The position numbers and the translations under genes are program-made. A DNA stretch of 64,000 bases from Spirodela intermedia (lineage: Eukaryota; Streptophyta; Magnoliopsida; Alismatales; Araceae). Positions within the stretch are counted from its first letter, which is position 1. Each line of letters opens with the position of its first letter. Shown piece by piece: positions 33,677 through 46,901 of this stretch. The stretch covers positions 3,854,759 to 3,918,758 of the forward strand of contig LR746266.1 in the NCBI GenBank assembly GCA_902729315.2, in the 5' to 3' direction. Under the pieces are notes generated by a model. The model saw nothing but the letters and a program-made list of their open reading frames with translations, did no database searches and was not told the origin of the DNA.

Positions 33677-36600
33677 CTACTGAACATGCCCGTTGACCAA
33701 GTTCCCAAGCCCTTCCAAAACGGGCTCTGGATTGGAAGGAGAGAAGACAGTAACCCAAAGGTCAACAGCCACCAGAGGACCTACTCGAAGAGTTGCAGGA
33801 GATGGGTGCAAAATTTAGGACCTTGACTTTGTAGCTTGTGGAGAGTTTCTTCGGGTGCGGTGGGGTTCTCGAAAGCTGCTTCCTTTATTGGGCCATTGCA
33901 GCCGGGACTGTTAGGCGACAGCGTCTCTGATGCTGGGCCCTGGATGGGGAAGAGGATTCGTCATATGAGAAATAAAAAAAACCAAATCTTTGATCTTCTG
34001 AGATCACATTTATCTACGAGTGACGAGAAATAAATACCCCAAATCAAGTGACGAGTAAGAAAGAGGGTTGACCACGGAGTGGTCGATGAAAGGGGCTCAC
34101 CCTGCCTGGGTGATGTGCATCGCCATCAGCTAGAGTCATGGACGTAGAGTTTGACCCAAGAGTCTCCTTTTGTGACCCAACTGCCGTTAAGTCTAGAGCA
34201 TGAACTGGGTCTATCGATTCGCAATCATGGGGATTTTTTATTGCCTGATGGGTAGCTTTGACTATCTTCAATTTCTGCCGGTACTCATCACCATCCGTTC
34301 CCATCCTCCTGATGTAAAGAGGAAAAAAATCCTGATCGCGAGAGCTCCTTGTTGAAAAAAATAAAATACAATCAAAAGCAAGAAAAAGTCTTGTTGACCC
34401 CACCTAGTCTTGTTGACCAGGGAATATCTGCCGGGGTCAAAGCCCGTGTTGCAGGACAGCAAGATCCCACGGAGGGGTTGACCATTGATGCTGGTTTCAA
34501 CAGCATACCCATTTGGAAATCTATCCACAACCCTCGCATGAAAAGTCTTCTCTTCGGAAGAACTTTGGTCATATAGTGATATCCCTACATTTCAGCAGAA
34601 GGCTCACGTCCACACCCAATATAATGTAAACTATCTGCTGGAAGGACATGAATCGCAGACTATATACAATGTTATTTTCCTAATGAAGTGGATAAAAGGA
34701 TCCTGATGCATGGGCGTGATTAATCTGGCAACAGAAGTAAATATTTTTGTGGGGTAAATGATTTTTCAACTTATGACTATTAAGGCAGATGGCTAGATCA
34801 GAAATTATTCCTAGACACCAAGTAGATATCAACCATTGGATCACAATTTCTGAGGCGAACTCCCCAGGAAAGTTGACCTGGAATTTTTCCGAGAAAATTC
34901 ATAATTAAAAGACTTGGAAAATACCAGGCTGGGAACCGACGGATATTGAACCAATCTTGTGCATCTCATTGTCAACGTCATGTCTGATTTCTAGACACTT
35001 TTTCTTCAGCTCCTTTTTGAAAGAGAGCTTCTCTTGCTTTCCATCGAAGTCCCCGTTTCCAACCTGCATATCTACCAAAAAAAAAAAGGGGGATTGGCGA
35101 GATGAATAAAAACTGTAAAGAAAATAATAGTCTATCATGATCATACATCCCCCGTGAAGAAGAACAGCCCCAAACTGATTGGGAAGACTAAACATATGAT
35201 TAAAATAAATGGGTGAACTCCACTTACAGTGAATTGCTTTTGAGTCGGATGGTCTGCACCTTTCACATGATAGTTGATCCCCAGAATGCCCACAGACTAA
35301 TCAAATCCATTTTCTATAGGGATCATATAGTAGAGCCGAAAAATACTTGGGAACTATGGTCCCATGTAAATCAGGAGAAATTACGCCCATGATGAAAACA
35401 TAAAAGCCTATTCCAATCGGAGCAGACTGGCTATGAGATGGACGGCATGATTCCCTCACCCTTAGGAGTAAACAATAAAAATGGTAATCAGAGAGGAGAA
35501 AGATGAAGAGGAGAGCCAGACATACCTGTGTATAAATAATACATGTCGTCAAGGGCCTCGAGACTTCCATTACAGCCACCTATCAACACAAGAATGCCAT
35601 TTCGTGCATCCACACAGTCTCCTGCAGCAGAAAAACGGGCTGATGGTCCCTCATTCGCAGTAGTCACTCTGTTCCAGATGCCATTATCTGCAAGGACATT
35701 TAAAAGCACCTTTTAGATTAAAAAAAGGGTTATCTATCTAGATAGGAAATCCAAAAGGGGCAATAGAACTGGCAGTTTCTAAAACTTATATTTGCTCACA
35801 ATTATGGAAATATTTATTCCACGGAGTTACCCCTCACAATCATAAAACAAAGATATTTACCTTTTTTGTGATTTATAGTTAAATTTTAGGTGCCATTAGT
35901 CAAACTCAATAGTCATCAGCCTGAGGTAGAACGCAAGAACTATGATCCCCTAAGTAATGATACGCGAATCAGAACCGTTTAAATGGTAGTCTTTACCACC
36001 TTTATTGTTGCTCGAAGGATTTTCTTGACTCGATTTTTCTATATATCACTGTTTTGTGCCACAGGTTACAGAAACTGTTCAAGCGTGCTGCGATAGGCAA
36101 ATGAATAAAATCTTGGAAAATATAATTAAAAGCAGAAGCTGATAAATAGAAGGTAGCTCAAATGAATACCCAAATGCCATATATCCAGACACTCCAGGCC
36201 TGGTTATGCGTGTTAATCTTATGAATTCATCAATCAGTAATGTACCTTAATATTTCCAACATTTCTGAAATGATAGGAAATTGAAGTATGAATGTGAGGA
36301 CAGCGAAATTAACAAATACTGGATTTTACTGACCCATATTCAACACATGAAGATCATCGTAAAGATTTCTGTGATCTGTGAATCCCCCAAAAACAAACAA
36401 GTTCCTCCCAAGAGCCATAGCACAATGGCCTGCACGGGGAGCTAGCATCTGGCCTGAAGTGCTCAGTTCTTTCCACACCATAATATCTGCCAATACAAGC
36501 CCAAATGTTACTAGAAATAGTAAGATATCCACCAAGAGAACCAACTAAGCATGCACATAGATTGCTTTACCGCAGAAACTGGGGAATTTCATTTAAGATG

Positions 36601-39600
36601 TCAAAGAACAGCGAAACACAGCAAGTATTATATTTGTCCACAGTAACCCCAAGCAATTGCATAGTCAGAGCTATAAAACATTGACGGACAAGAAAAATAC
36701 ACTATGAATTAGGATCTTTAGTCTTTTATGATGATTTGAGTCTGCATACCTGTGTCAAGAACAAAAACATCAGAGAGATAATAATCAGATGCATCTTCAC
36801 CGCCGAGCACAATAAGTTTATTTCTCCAAGATGCACATGTGTGGCTATCACGTGCAGATGGTGGGGTGCCGGATGTAAGAGCACGCTCCCAGATGAAGTT
36901 CTCTGATGTTTAAGAGAAAGTAATGAGGAATAAAGCAAGTTAACATCCATGGTAAACAAAATAACCAAGATCCAATTTACAGGTTACCATGGTTCACGGA
37001 AAAAATAGATATCAAAATAAGACGTAGAAACATGAGCAGAGATTTAATCAATCAAATAGCAGTAATTCATCATCTAGCACCGAATTAGGATTTAATATCA
37101 TTAACTAATAAAGTGAACATCAATAAACGAGGATAAAAATAGCAGTACGAGCAAATTTGTTAGGCATACCATTAACATTCAAGTACATATTTTGTTCGAT
37201 CTTTAGCACACAAGATCTTCCAGACCAAGAAAATCTCCAGAATGCAATTGATGCCGTGCATAGTAGCACAAACACAACTTAGAATTCTCCTTCAGGAAAC
37301 ACAAGATCCTCGGGGAATAAACTATTGTTCTTGTCAAGTGGCTTTAAGATGACTAGATCTAAAAAGCACATGGTTCATTCTATTGATCCAATCGGTCCTA
37401 ACCAGCTTGAGACAAACTCACGTTCTGATTTTTCTTCACCCTTTTTAAAGATGGAGCTCGAGGCACAAACTTGTATGAGTTTACACCATCCAGGTCGGAG
37501 ACAATCCTGAGTCGATAGAACTCACCATAGGTTATGTTATCAGACTCTGTCCAATAGTCACTAGACCAACGTATCTATAGGAATAGAGCGATAAGCCTCT
37601 TAACTACAGTTCCTACACATGTAGGAGCTTATTAAAGTTTGCCATGAATGACTGATTGAGCTAGTTTTTATCAATCACAATGTCAATACATTTGTTACCT
37701 TAAAACTCGTGACGTGATATAAATAATATGATTATCAGGGAATCAAAGAAAATAGGAGAGCTCCAGAAAGGTTTCTGAGAAATTAGCATTCACAATCACA
37801 CATTTGTCTGCAAAAAGCAGACGAAATAATCCTTCATGTCCAATGGACAGATTCATCACAATGCGCTCGATTTTTTTCCATAGTAGCCGAATTTTTTAAA
37901 TGTTACTTTGAAATGACGTGTAAAAGGTTATTGTTGAACGGAGAATAAAACCGGAAGATAGAGAGTTAGAGAGTGACCTGGAACATAAGAAAAAAAGAAG
38001 AAGATTGACATGTCCATCATTAGTAATTGGTTACATATTTTTTAGGAGGCTAAAGCCAGCATTATGTCAAACAAAGTGAAACATTCTGTCATATTAAACA
38101 GAGTAGAAGAGAGGCCATTAAGAGTCTAGAGAATATCAAAATTTTGTGAACAGCAGATGGTTAACGCCCTGAAGTTTGAAATGTAATCCCGTATTTAACT
38201 AAATATAAGGAATATTAACGATCGTCTTTAGTTTGGCAAAGGCATGAGTATACAACACTTCCGTGCTTCCCAACGCAAGAACTCAAAATTCTCTACTGGA
38301 TCTCTTCCGCAACCAAGGGTAATAGTGCATGAAAGTTTAGTGCAATCATAAAAATATCATCTCCATACCTGGCTTGTTCTCCAAATGGTATTGTGTATCA
38401 ATCTAACAACTAAATTTTTTATCAAATTCTTTACCAGAGATTTGAGATAAAAGTTAATTATTATGTGAAATAATTGTTATATATAAGGCCACACAACAAC
38501 AACCAATGGTGATCGCTTACCACCTTCTCTTGGTTAAAATTCAACATACACGCAATTCTTTGCACCTTATAAACTGCATCTTATCTGCATTGTTTTCTGC
38601 AATCTAAATCTTAGATTCATATGCTTCATATGTGACTGATTTAAGATACAGAGGCAAGGTACATGTTCATCTGCGAGAAGTCTGATGCATAAATCGAGGA
38701 CGGGCTAATTTCATGTCGAGAAATCAAACTAAGCAGTTCTGTCAGAAAATAAAGATAAAATCAACAACACATTAGAATCAGCTGTCCATTGAATACCATA
38801 GTAAACTAAGGTTGTGTAACAGATGAGGAGAGACAATACCTGTGTCCAGTATATAGAGGTCATCATAATATACTTCCTCGGAATTGTTTTCAGACTTCCC
38901 ACATCCTCCAAATATAAAAAGTCTCGTTCCCACCAAAGCAGCACTATGCCCCTCTCGTGCATCTGGTCCCTTTCCACACACACTGGGAAGTATCCAAGTA
39001 TTCGATGCTGTAAAAAAGCAAGATGGGAGTATTAGCCTCTTATCAGATATTATCAAGAGATTCACCATTAACACATCACCACGGTAGTCCATAATATTGC
39101 CTAGCCTATCTTCCCTTTGAGATGAGAACTGAAAGTCAAAATTAAACATAATAACTGACAAAAATATAATGAAAATGAAAATGAAAATGAAAAGGAAAAT
39201 GATTAAGAATCTTCACACGGCTAAAAACCCTTGTGCGAATTCAGTTTAGTGAACTAGGTTTCAGCAAAAAATTTACTCCATGTGGTCCTTCAATCAAATG
39301 AAAACAAACTGTGGATGCAAGCAAACTAAAGGCTCTATCCATATGACAACAAAAGAGGACCAACCACAAGTTGACACTCGCATGAAATGTTAGTCACAGA
39401 TCAATCTGACTCAATGGAGATACTGTGAGTTCTGGCTACCTAAAGAGGCCTGCCAACTCCTAAATTAAATGTTTATGGGTTCTTTCAGAAACTACAATCC
39501 CTGGCAAACACTGTATCACTCAATAGCCTTATATTGAATGTTTAGTGGATTGTGGCCACGGTTTAAGTAACTTAAACCCCCAAGCTTATACATGTGGAAC

Positions 39601-40561
39601 TGGAGCAAGCACGAGTTCAGGGAAACGCTCTCAACCTAATATGAGATCACCAAATAGATATGGTTGCACATAAATTCCCATGTTTAAAGGGGTTTCATTT
39701 TGTTTATAAATTAGCAATTCATTCCCGTATATGGGCAACCCAGAGAAACATATACCCTTTTATTTTGAAATCACTGGGTATATAAGAATGCAAAGATTTA
39801 TAAAAAAAATATCATTGTCACTCATAAATTAAGAATTATAACTCCTGCGTGCATCCGGCCGCAACATTTCAAATGAGAGAGGAAAATGAAACAAAAAAGA
39901 TAAGCAAGCAAAAAAAGTTAGCTTACAGAAGCAAATCTTCTTTCTGTTCAACTATTAGACAGCAGCGTTGACAGGATAAACTTTGATACTCGAAACATCA
40001 TACCAATTTCCGTAGTCACCAAAGACACTAGATAAATTCGTTGCTTTACATAGAGAATTCGCATGTAACAGTAAAACATGTCTCGAGCACTTTCATTTCT
40101 CTTCACAAGCTACTAAAGATATTCCATCATCAATTCCAAATATCAGCCAAAGCTAAGGAAAATAATACATCTCTACATACATGTGTCGAGAACATAAAGA
40201 TCCTTTAATGGGTTCTTCCCGTCTGTCCCACCAAACACAAATAGTTTACTTCCAACAGTTGTGCAAGTATGGCTGTCCCTGGGCGAAGGAGGAAGACCCT
40301 TCATCATCGGTTTGCTCCATGTCTGCTTACCTGCAAAAATATCAAATCATAGGCATATGTAGATACAGGAATGAAAAAATAAAAACATTTTAAAATTTGA
40401 GGAAAAAAACTTTCCTTAAAAAGTTAGACAGCGTTTGGCTTTTCTTGTATGAATCAGAATTATGCATAACGTGGACGAAGGATAATCTGTCAATTAGTTA
40501 TTCAGAAAAGAAAAAGATTATAAAGATCCAAACCAAACTTCAGTAGAAGTTAAAGTGATTG

Positions 40562-40599
<38 letters not shown>

Positions 40600-41606
40600 C
40601 TGAAGAGGAAACAACGAAGAGAAAATCATTATTGGTGCAACATTTTCGTCTATGAAATATAGTTATGGAATAGTAAGGAATCTAAAGGAATATTTACAGT
40701 CCTGACAATACATGACAAGCAAACTGGTTTCAAAGACAGTCATGCGTATTTGAGTCATGAAGTTGAGGGAGCCGAAACTGAGGTCCAAAAACTTGTGAAA
40801 CACCTTAGCCATTAACTATTCCCCCACAACCACCAACGACAAGAAAAGAAGCAAAAAATTAGGAAGAAATGAAGCAATTGAATAAACAAGTATAAGGCAA
40901 GTGCTGCTGCACATTGACGCAATTTGCCTGATCCAGGAACTAAACAGAAACTCCTAGAGATCCCAAGTCATTCAGTCATTGATCGTATGCACGTGTTGAA
41001 CATTTTCAAACTGGAAATTGCATAATGATTGAAACACGCAAGCAAACGGCTAAATTTCCCATGAAAACATCCAGAGGAGGCCCAAAAAAGTATTTTCCAG
41101 GGATTGGAGCCAAAAAAGGGAATGCAAAAGGATAGCAAATCAAGAACCATTCGAGAAGACATGCAAGAAGGAACGACGACGATGCCCACATTAGCCTGGT
41201 TTTATCGATCTGAATTGGGTACAACTCGATCAACACAAAACATCAAAGAAAGAGTTCCAAAGTTCAGATTTTTGGCATCTCACACATGCAGGATGCCTCG
41301 AAATCTACAAGCGAGCAACAAACCTCTTGGGAATGCCCACAGATAAACGAACAAAGAGGACACCAAAAAAGAGGGGATGAGAAGGATTCTCAGCTAACCG
41401 GTATCGAAGACGTGAACATCATTCGTCTGGCAGTTATCCTCGCCGTAGCCACCGAACACATAGAGAAATCTACCGCCCTTGACGGCATTGCATGTGTGAC
41501 CCCACCGCCTCCTAGGCCCCCATACTCCGCCTTTCCTTCCCACCGACTTCTTCCCCTCCGGCGTCTCTCTCGCCCTGGCGTTCACATGCACCCTTTCCCA
41601 CCTCAT
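33677..41606 (-). CDS. Kelch-repeat (galactose-oxidase-like propeller) protein, At1g18610/At1g74150 type
   Basis: Eleven exons (minus order): 41606-41399, 40330-40181, 39007-38840, 36902-36750, 36486-36334, 35687-35526, 35071-34925, 34584-34404, 34308-34101, 33939-33822, 33726-33677, giving 565 aa. The start MRWERVHVNA is the first ATG; a TTG lies ten codons earlier. Exons 1-6 each carry one kelch blade (e.g. RRWGHTCN...FLYVFGGYG; PPSPRDSHTC...LFVFGGTDG; REGHSA...LFIFGGCG; PPSARDSHTC...LIVLGGED; PRAGHC...LFVFGGFTD; PSARFS...LVLIGGCNG). Exon 7 is a Lys-rich coiled region. Exon 8 has FPNGYAVETSINGQPLRGIL, as in the Arabidopsis protein. The last three exons form a low-complexity tail. The final two are inferred from splice sites and phase; otherwise the frame stops at 34044. 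Kelch propellers bind proteins; the partner is unknown. Confidence 0.88.
39170..39199. repeat. AAAATG hexanucleotide run in kelch intron 2 region
   Basis: About four tandem GAAAAT units with slight decay, just upstream (minus strand) of kelch exon 3. Confidence 0.7.
40564..40597. repeat. GA microsatellite in kelch intron 1
   Basis: Pure GA run inside the first kelch intron. Confidence 0.9.
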
Positions 41607-42546
41607 TTCCCTCCCAATCCGCCCCCGCCACCGCAATAATTCACCACACCGTTGTCAACACCAGGAAACGACAACCTCGTTCCACCGAGGAGACACAACA
41701 GGAGAGTGAGAACTATGAGCACGATGAGAAAACCCCAAAAGGAATGACGAGGATCCTGCGCAAGGGAGTCTGCTCGGAAAATTATCGCAGACCCGAGGTG
41801 GACTTGCCATAGAAATATTCACATCGTTCATCTACGAGAAACCCGGATGCTTTCTGGTGGAGACCGAGCAGGACGGGTGGCGACGGATGATGGGAGGAAG
41901 CCTGGCTAGTTTGTTTGTTCTGTCAAGGGCAAGCCGGCGGATTGTTAGGGTTCGGGCAGGTGGGTTTCTGAATCCTAATGAGTGCGCCAATGGATTTCTT
42001 ATTTTACTTCCGATTGCAGCTCCCTCCTTCCCTTCCTCCTCTCATTCAAAATTTGCAGATGGCGTGCGGCCGGCGTGCAGAGGGGGGCTCTCGTGAGCAG
42101 ACGGCAACAGGAGCAGCGACAGCGGCAGAGCCGTAATTATGCGCTTTTATGGCCAACCACGACATGTACAACCTTGGAGACGGACTCTTCGACTGGGATC
42201 GAGAAAGAGGTAGCAGAATTCTACGTGAAAACCGTAAAAAAGGCGCAGCTTTGTGGCCGCCGAATTATCACCTCACATATTCCTGACCGTGCTCGTCTTC
42301 AGCTGAACCAACAGCGTTGATAATCAATTGAGATGGAATTACTGACTGGGCTATTTGCTTAGGTTTCTAAAAGTCAACCTTTTTCCCCGGTCGGGCCGAG
42401 CTAGTTTTGGGCTGATAGTTATCTGGGCCTTGGAACATTGAGGCTCTGGTGATAGATCGTCTGATATCTATATCAAGGATGTGACGAGAGGTGATCCGAG
42501 CGGATAAGCAGCGAAGTAGGGAAGAGGTGAGCCACCGAGGAAGAAA
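41607..42546. promoter_or_regulatory. Shared divergent promoter region, kelch (-) and mitochondrial protein gene (+)
   Basis: Only 940 bp separate the two start codons, which point away from each other. A telo-box-like ttagggtt lies at about 41945. No obvious TATA box was found for either gene, which fits housekeeping-type divergent promoters. Confidence 0.5.
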
Positions 42547-44738
42547 ATGGAGAAGTACTTCGGGAACCCTTACCGGGGAGACCCAGGCGTCCCTCATACC
42601 AACCCTGATAGCTTCGTGAACATATGGATCGGGTCCTTCGCCTTCTCCGCCATCACCTGGTCCAACCCCTACCTCTGGCAGCTCTCCAGCCAGTTCAAGT
42701 GAGATACTCCCTCCTCCCCTTCTCCTCGCTGTTGTTCTCATTCCTCCTCCGAATTCTAGGTTGCTTCCCGCATTTGAGGCGAACTAGTCGTCGCCTATCG
42801 ATTATTTCTCAATTATACCTGTTTCTTCACAAATATTTCTCGTCGGCCGAAGGGATGGAGCTTGTAAGGCTAACGATAGCTAAGAGGATGATCTTCTTCC
42901 TATTGTGGGGACCTTGCCTTGTCTTAGAGGCGACTGTATTTTCTGTTGCAGCTCTGCTTATCTTAGACGGGGACGGCCGAGGAGGGGGGGGGGGGGGGGG
43001 GGAATCTTCTTGTGGTTTTCTTGCTTTCTTGCCTTCCGAGTGGTTTCTCTGTGGTTTTCCAGCAATGTTCGAGCGAAAATTAGTACTGAACACGTCTACT
43101 AAGAGTAGATCGATGTGCATACAGGTAAAGGGTGCATAGAAATCGAAATTACGGAGTCCAGCTAACGAAACAGCTTGATTTTTTGTCAGTTCATCCTCTT
43201 CATGATCTTAATTTCGCATAAATCACATCGAGTGGACACGGGGGGGAGCAGAAAATGAGGAAACAGATCGCCTATATTAGGAAACATAGGCGTAATCCAA
43301 TCTAAACCTCTTAGTTAAGGATGATGTTTGCTGTTTATTGGTTTCGAATTCCACTCGTGCTAGAACAGTGTGTTTGAGAACAAGCACACAAATTCAACCA
43401 AAATATTTTTTGTGCATTATATGTGTAAGAAATATAGTTATATTCTTACCTCTTGAGTGGTGGTGAATGCAGCAATGAACACAGAAAGCATGGACGACAT
43501 ATCATTTGCTTCCTGTTGCCGTGGTTAAGATTAGACTGTGATTACTGTAATGGATCGACTTTAATCTCAGAGGAATGAGGGGGTTTGTTGTGCACCTGAA
43601 ATCTATGGGCGCCGATTCTGCACGGTTGAGTGATATCCCTGTTGACATTAAAAAGTACCATTTTACGTTTAGAAAAAAAATTCAGCTGCCACATCCTCAC
43701 TGGTTTCGGTCTCCTTCCACTGCAAGTAAAGATTAAAGGAAAACCCCTGGTCGTCTAAGTTTGTGCATTTGTCTATTGATACATGGGATTCGCATCGAGT
43801 TTTATTTTTGATTTGATGTCAATCTTAGTAGATAATTGCTCATATTTGGATGCCACTAATGAGTTTATTGCGTGAGAAATTAATGAAGGATTCTTTCGTT
43901 TCATTGGGATATGTGTTATATGATATCTGATTTTTTAAGCATGCCTGTAGTCCTCGAAGTTGAGTGTATATTCTTTAGATGATCGCATGTTTTCGGAATC
44001 AGATAAAAGCCAACGGCCTGCTAAAAATTAGAAAATATAAAGACAAGAGGAGCAAAGCTGAGGAAAACCAGATAAACTCAAGATCAACAAAATACCATAC
44101 TTATGAATCTTTTATATTTGACCAAATCGTTGTTAAATCACATTCATCCTATGATCTTTTGAGATACAGACATGAGAGACGATTGCAGGCATAGCATGCT
44201 CTTCTAATCTGCTTCTTCTGCCATCTAGGATTCTGCTATTCATGGGTTTTCAGGTCATCACTCGTCAGTTTCTCGTCGTCATTTTCTTTTTACGATTGTC
44301 TTTGAGACTACCTGAGTATGAGCCGCATGATTATGATGAACATTTAAAGCTTTTGGAAGTTTCAAGCTAATCTCTGCGATAATATATGTTGATCCTCACC
44401 TTCCAAATATATCTTTGCAGCTGGCATGACAGGGCGATGATGTTTGAACATCACCACTGGAAGAAAGCAATTGAGAAGAAGCAACCATACGAATTTAAGG
44501 CAAGTTTCAGTTCCTAATTCTTCACCGAAGGATTCCCAAAAATAAATAGAAATAACTCGATTGACGCCGTAATGTCCGTATTTGTTGATATTACTGCGAA
44601 AATCTACGGGCATGGCACCCAACATCAAGCTGGAGTAAGAATTATGATCAGATATTCTTTTGTTTGCAGTGGAACAAGCACATGGACAAGGCCACACGCG
44701 AGTCTTACTACCACAACTGGCCTGTCTACTTCGCCTAG
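42547..44738 (+). CDS. Small mitochondrial membrane protein, probable complex I subunit (NDUFB4/B15-like)
   Basis: Three exons, 42547-42698, 44421-44499 and 44670-44738, giving 99 aa. Starts MEKYFGNPYRGDPGVPHTNP, then a hydrophobic stretch (VNIWIGSFAFSAITW, NPYLWQLSSQF), then an aromatic, basic C-terminal half (WHDRAMMFEHHHWKKAIEKK, YYHNWPVYFA). A single membrane span plus a matrix- or intermembrane-facing WN..YYxNWPVYF tail is the pattern of small supernumerary complex I subunits. Plants have conserved proteins of nearly identical sequence; I recall them as the B15/NDUFB4 equivalent but cannot verify this. Intron 1 is long (1.7 kb). Intron 2 begins with GC rather than GT (AAG|GCAAGT), a recognised minor donor class, and phase is preserved. 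Confidence 0.75.
42985..43001. repeat. Poly-G tract in intron
   Basis: About 17 G in a row in intron 1 of the small mitochondrial protein gene; the exact length may be unreliable in the assembly. Confidence 0.8.
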
Positions 44739-45190
44739 ATGTATTTGGATTGCGTTCTCTTTCAGGGCAAGCGTTTCGGTGCCAGCAATCTAATGGATGT
44801 GGTGGTCTAGCTGATGGGTTTTCCATGCATGGAGAATCTGTAGATGCCTGGGCTCTGTTTCTGTGAATCTTTAGACTCAGTTCAGTTTATGCCGAGTTTA
44901 AGATGGTCGATGGCTGCAGTGAGTTTATCTGCCAGATTATGGGGTTGACCTTTTTTTTCTTCATTTCCAAGGATCTTGATGTGATTATTACCCTTTTGAG
45001 GCCATGACTTTGGCCATTGATCTATATTGTCTGGCCATTTAATCCCATGAGCAGTAAGGGAAGTCAACGGGTATGGTCGGCCTGAACCCACCCGAGCCCC
45101 AAGAATGACCAGGAAATGGGCTCTGGACTGGACCTGATGAAGCCCAACTTCTCACTGCATACACTCAGCCCAGTTCTCAATGAGCAGCAC

Positions 45191-45237
<47 letters not shown>

Positions 45238-45719
45238 GAACTCTCCCGTAAAATATCAGATTTTTCAATGGGCATCGTTTTTATAGTCACCATATTTACA
45301 TACTTTTCTGGGTAATCAGATCAGCCCAGTGCCCACATAGAGGAACAGAAGGCGTCCTCCAGATATCATTTTTATCATATTACTGATGCTACAATAATTA
45401 TAATTATCGACAGTACAGAATATAGCCAGAAAAGGAAATGATTAAATAATAATAAACATATTATATACGGTCACCTGGAGAAGGAAAACAGAAAAAAATA
45501 CGTCTTGGGAAGGAGGATAAGCCATCGCTGAACCCATCAGACAGACGAGGCTTAAAAGGGTAAAAAGAAGAGTTTTTTCTATATAAAAAACCCTCGCGCC
45601 CCCCTCTGACACCTCCGCGGGGTTCAGAAAGAATGGGCGGCGCCTGCTTTCTCGAGCTAAGAGAAGAGGCAAAGGAGCGGAGGAAGGCTGCCCACCGGCT
45701 CACGGCGGCGTTAGCGCCG
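44739..45719. other. Convergent 3' flanks with GA microsatellite
   Basis: Lies between the stop codons of the plus-strand mitochondrial gene and the minus-strand AFP gene. It contains a GA run at 45195-45234 and presumably both 3'UTRs. No gene seen. Confidence 0.65.
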
Positions 45720-46864
45720 TCAGGAGAAGCTCGAGCGAGTGGGGTTCATGACGATGTGTCTTAGCGGGTGGGCGACGTCGCCGCCGCCGGCGTGCTTGAC
45801 GAACTCCGCCGGCGAGAGGAAGCGGCCATGGCAGACGCAGACTATCCTCACCTCTCCTCCTTTCCGGTACCTGTAGAGGAAGCCCTCGACCCTCCGCCCG
45901 TTGGGGCCGTCGCCCCTCGTCGAGACGCAGGGCATGTCCTCCATTATCCCCCTCATCCCGTCGCATCCGGCGGCGGCGCCCTCCTCCGACGGCGGCGGGT
46001 CTCCCTCCACCGCCGGCCCGGTGCAGTTCGTGGGCTTCCTCACCGCCGCCGCCTTCTGGTCGCCAGGGTTGACTAGTGACTGGACGACCGATGAGCCCCT
46101 CGAATCGGTGCCATTGCCTACTTCTGAATTCACACAGAACGAAAGGAAAGGTTGCAGAGTGAGTGAGAACAGGCGCAGAACAGATTTATTGAGGCTTTGG
46201 AAAACGCAGGCTGAGTAATCATCATGTGAAAAGAGTTAATCTCAATCCAAGGTTCGAAGGCCAGGTAGGAATCCATCTATGAACATGTGATGAACTCCAT
46301 TGAAGAAACCTCCACTGAAGCTGACATTGCAATCGGATAAGTGGGCTGAATCAAGATGGGGATCAGCGACTGGTTTGATGGAAGAGGATGAAGATCAGCC
46401 TGAAGAGCCCTTTGGAAGTGTGTTTAGATTGCCTTCACCAATGCTGCTCATCTTTGATAATTCACATAAATAGTTAAAAAAAATCTTTTTTTTTAAAAAA
46501 TGAAAACTTATATAGATAAAAAAAGAGACCCAAGAGAGAATATGAGCATCATCCTCTTCTGAATTTTCAGTTCTTTGCAGATTGAATTGATGAGATTTCA
46601 TCCAGAGACCAAGTCGCCTAAAGTCGTCAGATTCCAATCCATGACGGCTCAGAAAAGAACAACGAAGATCAAATTCTGCCCAGAAATAAAACTTTTGGGC
46701 CTAAAAAAGTCAAACAGTACTGAGGACTTTCTGGTGCTACAGGAATGACAATGGTTTAGAACATTTCTGAGCAAGGCTCCGGACTCAAGAGCAAGGTATA
46801 CTTTCTTGACAATAACCAACGAGAATATAATGTCTCAAAGAAAGTATCTGAAGAAATATCAGAA

Positions 46865-46901
<37 letters not shown>

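Noticed and set aside
34044-34100. Kelch protein ending by read-through at 34044
   Set aside because: A strong donor at 34100/34101 plus two downstream phase-matched exons give a more protein-like tail; kept only as the fallback model.
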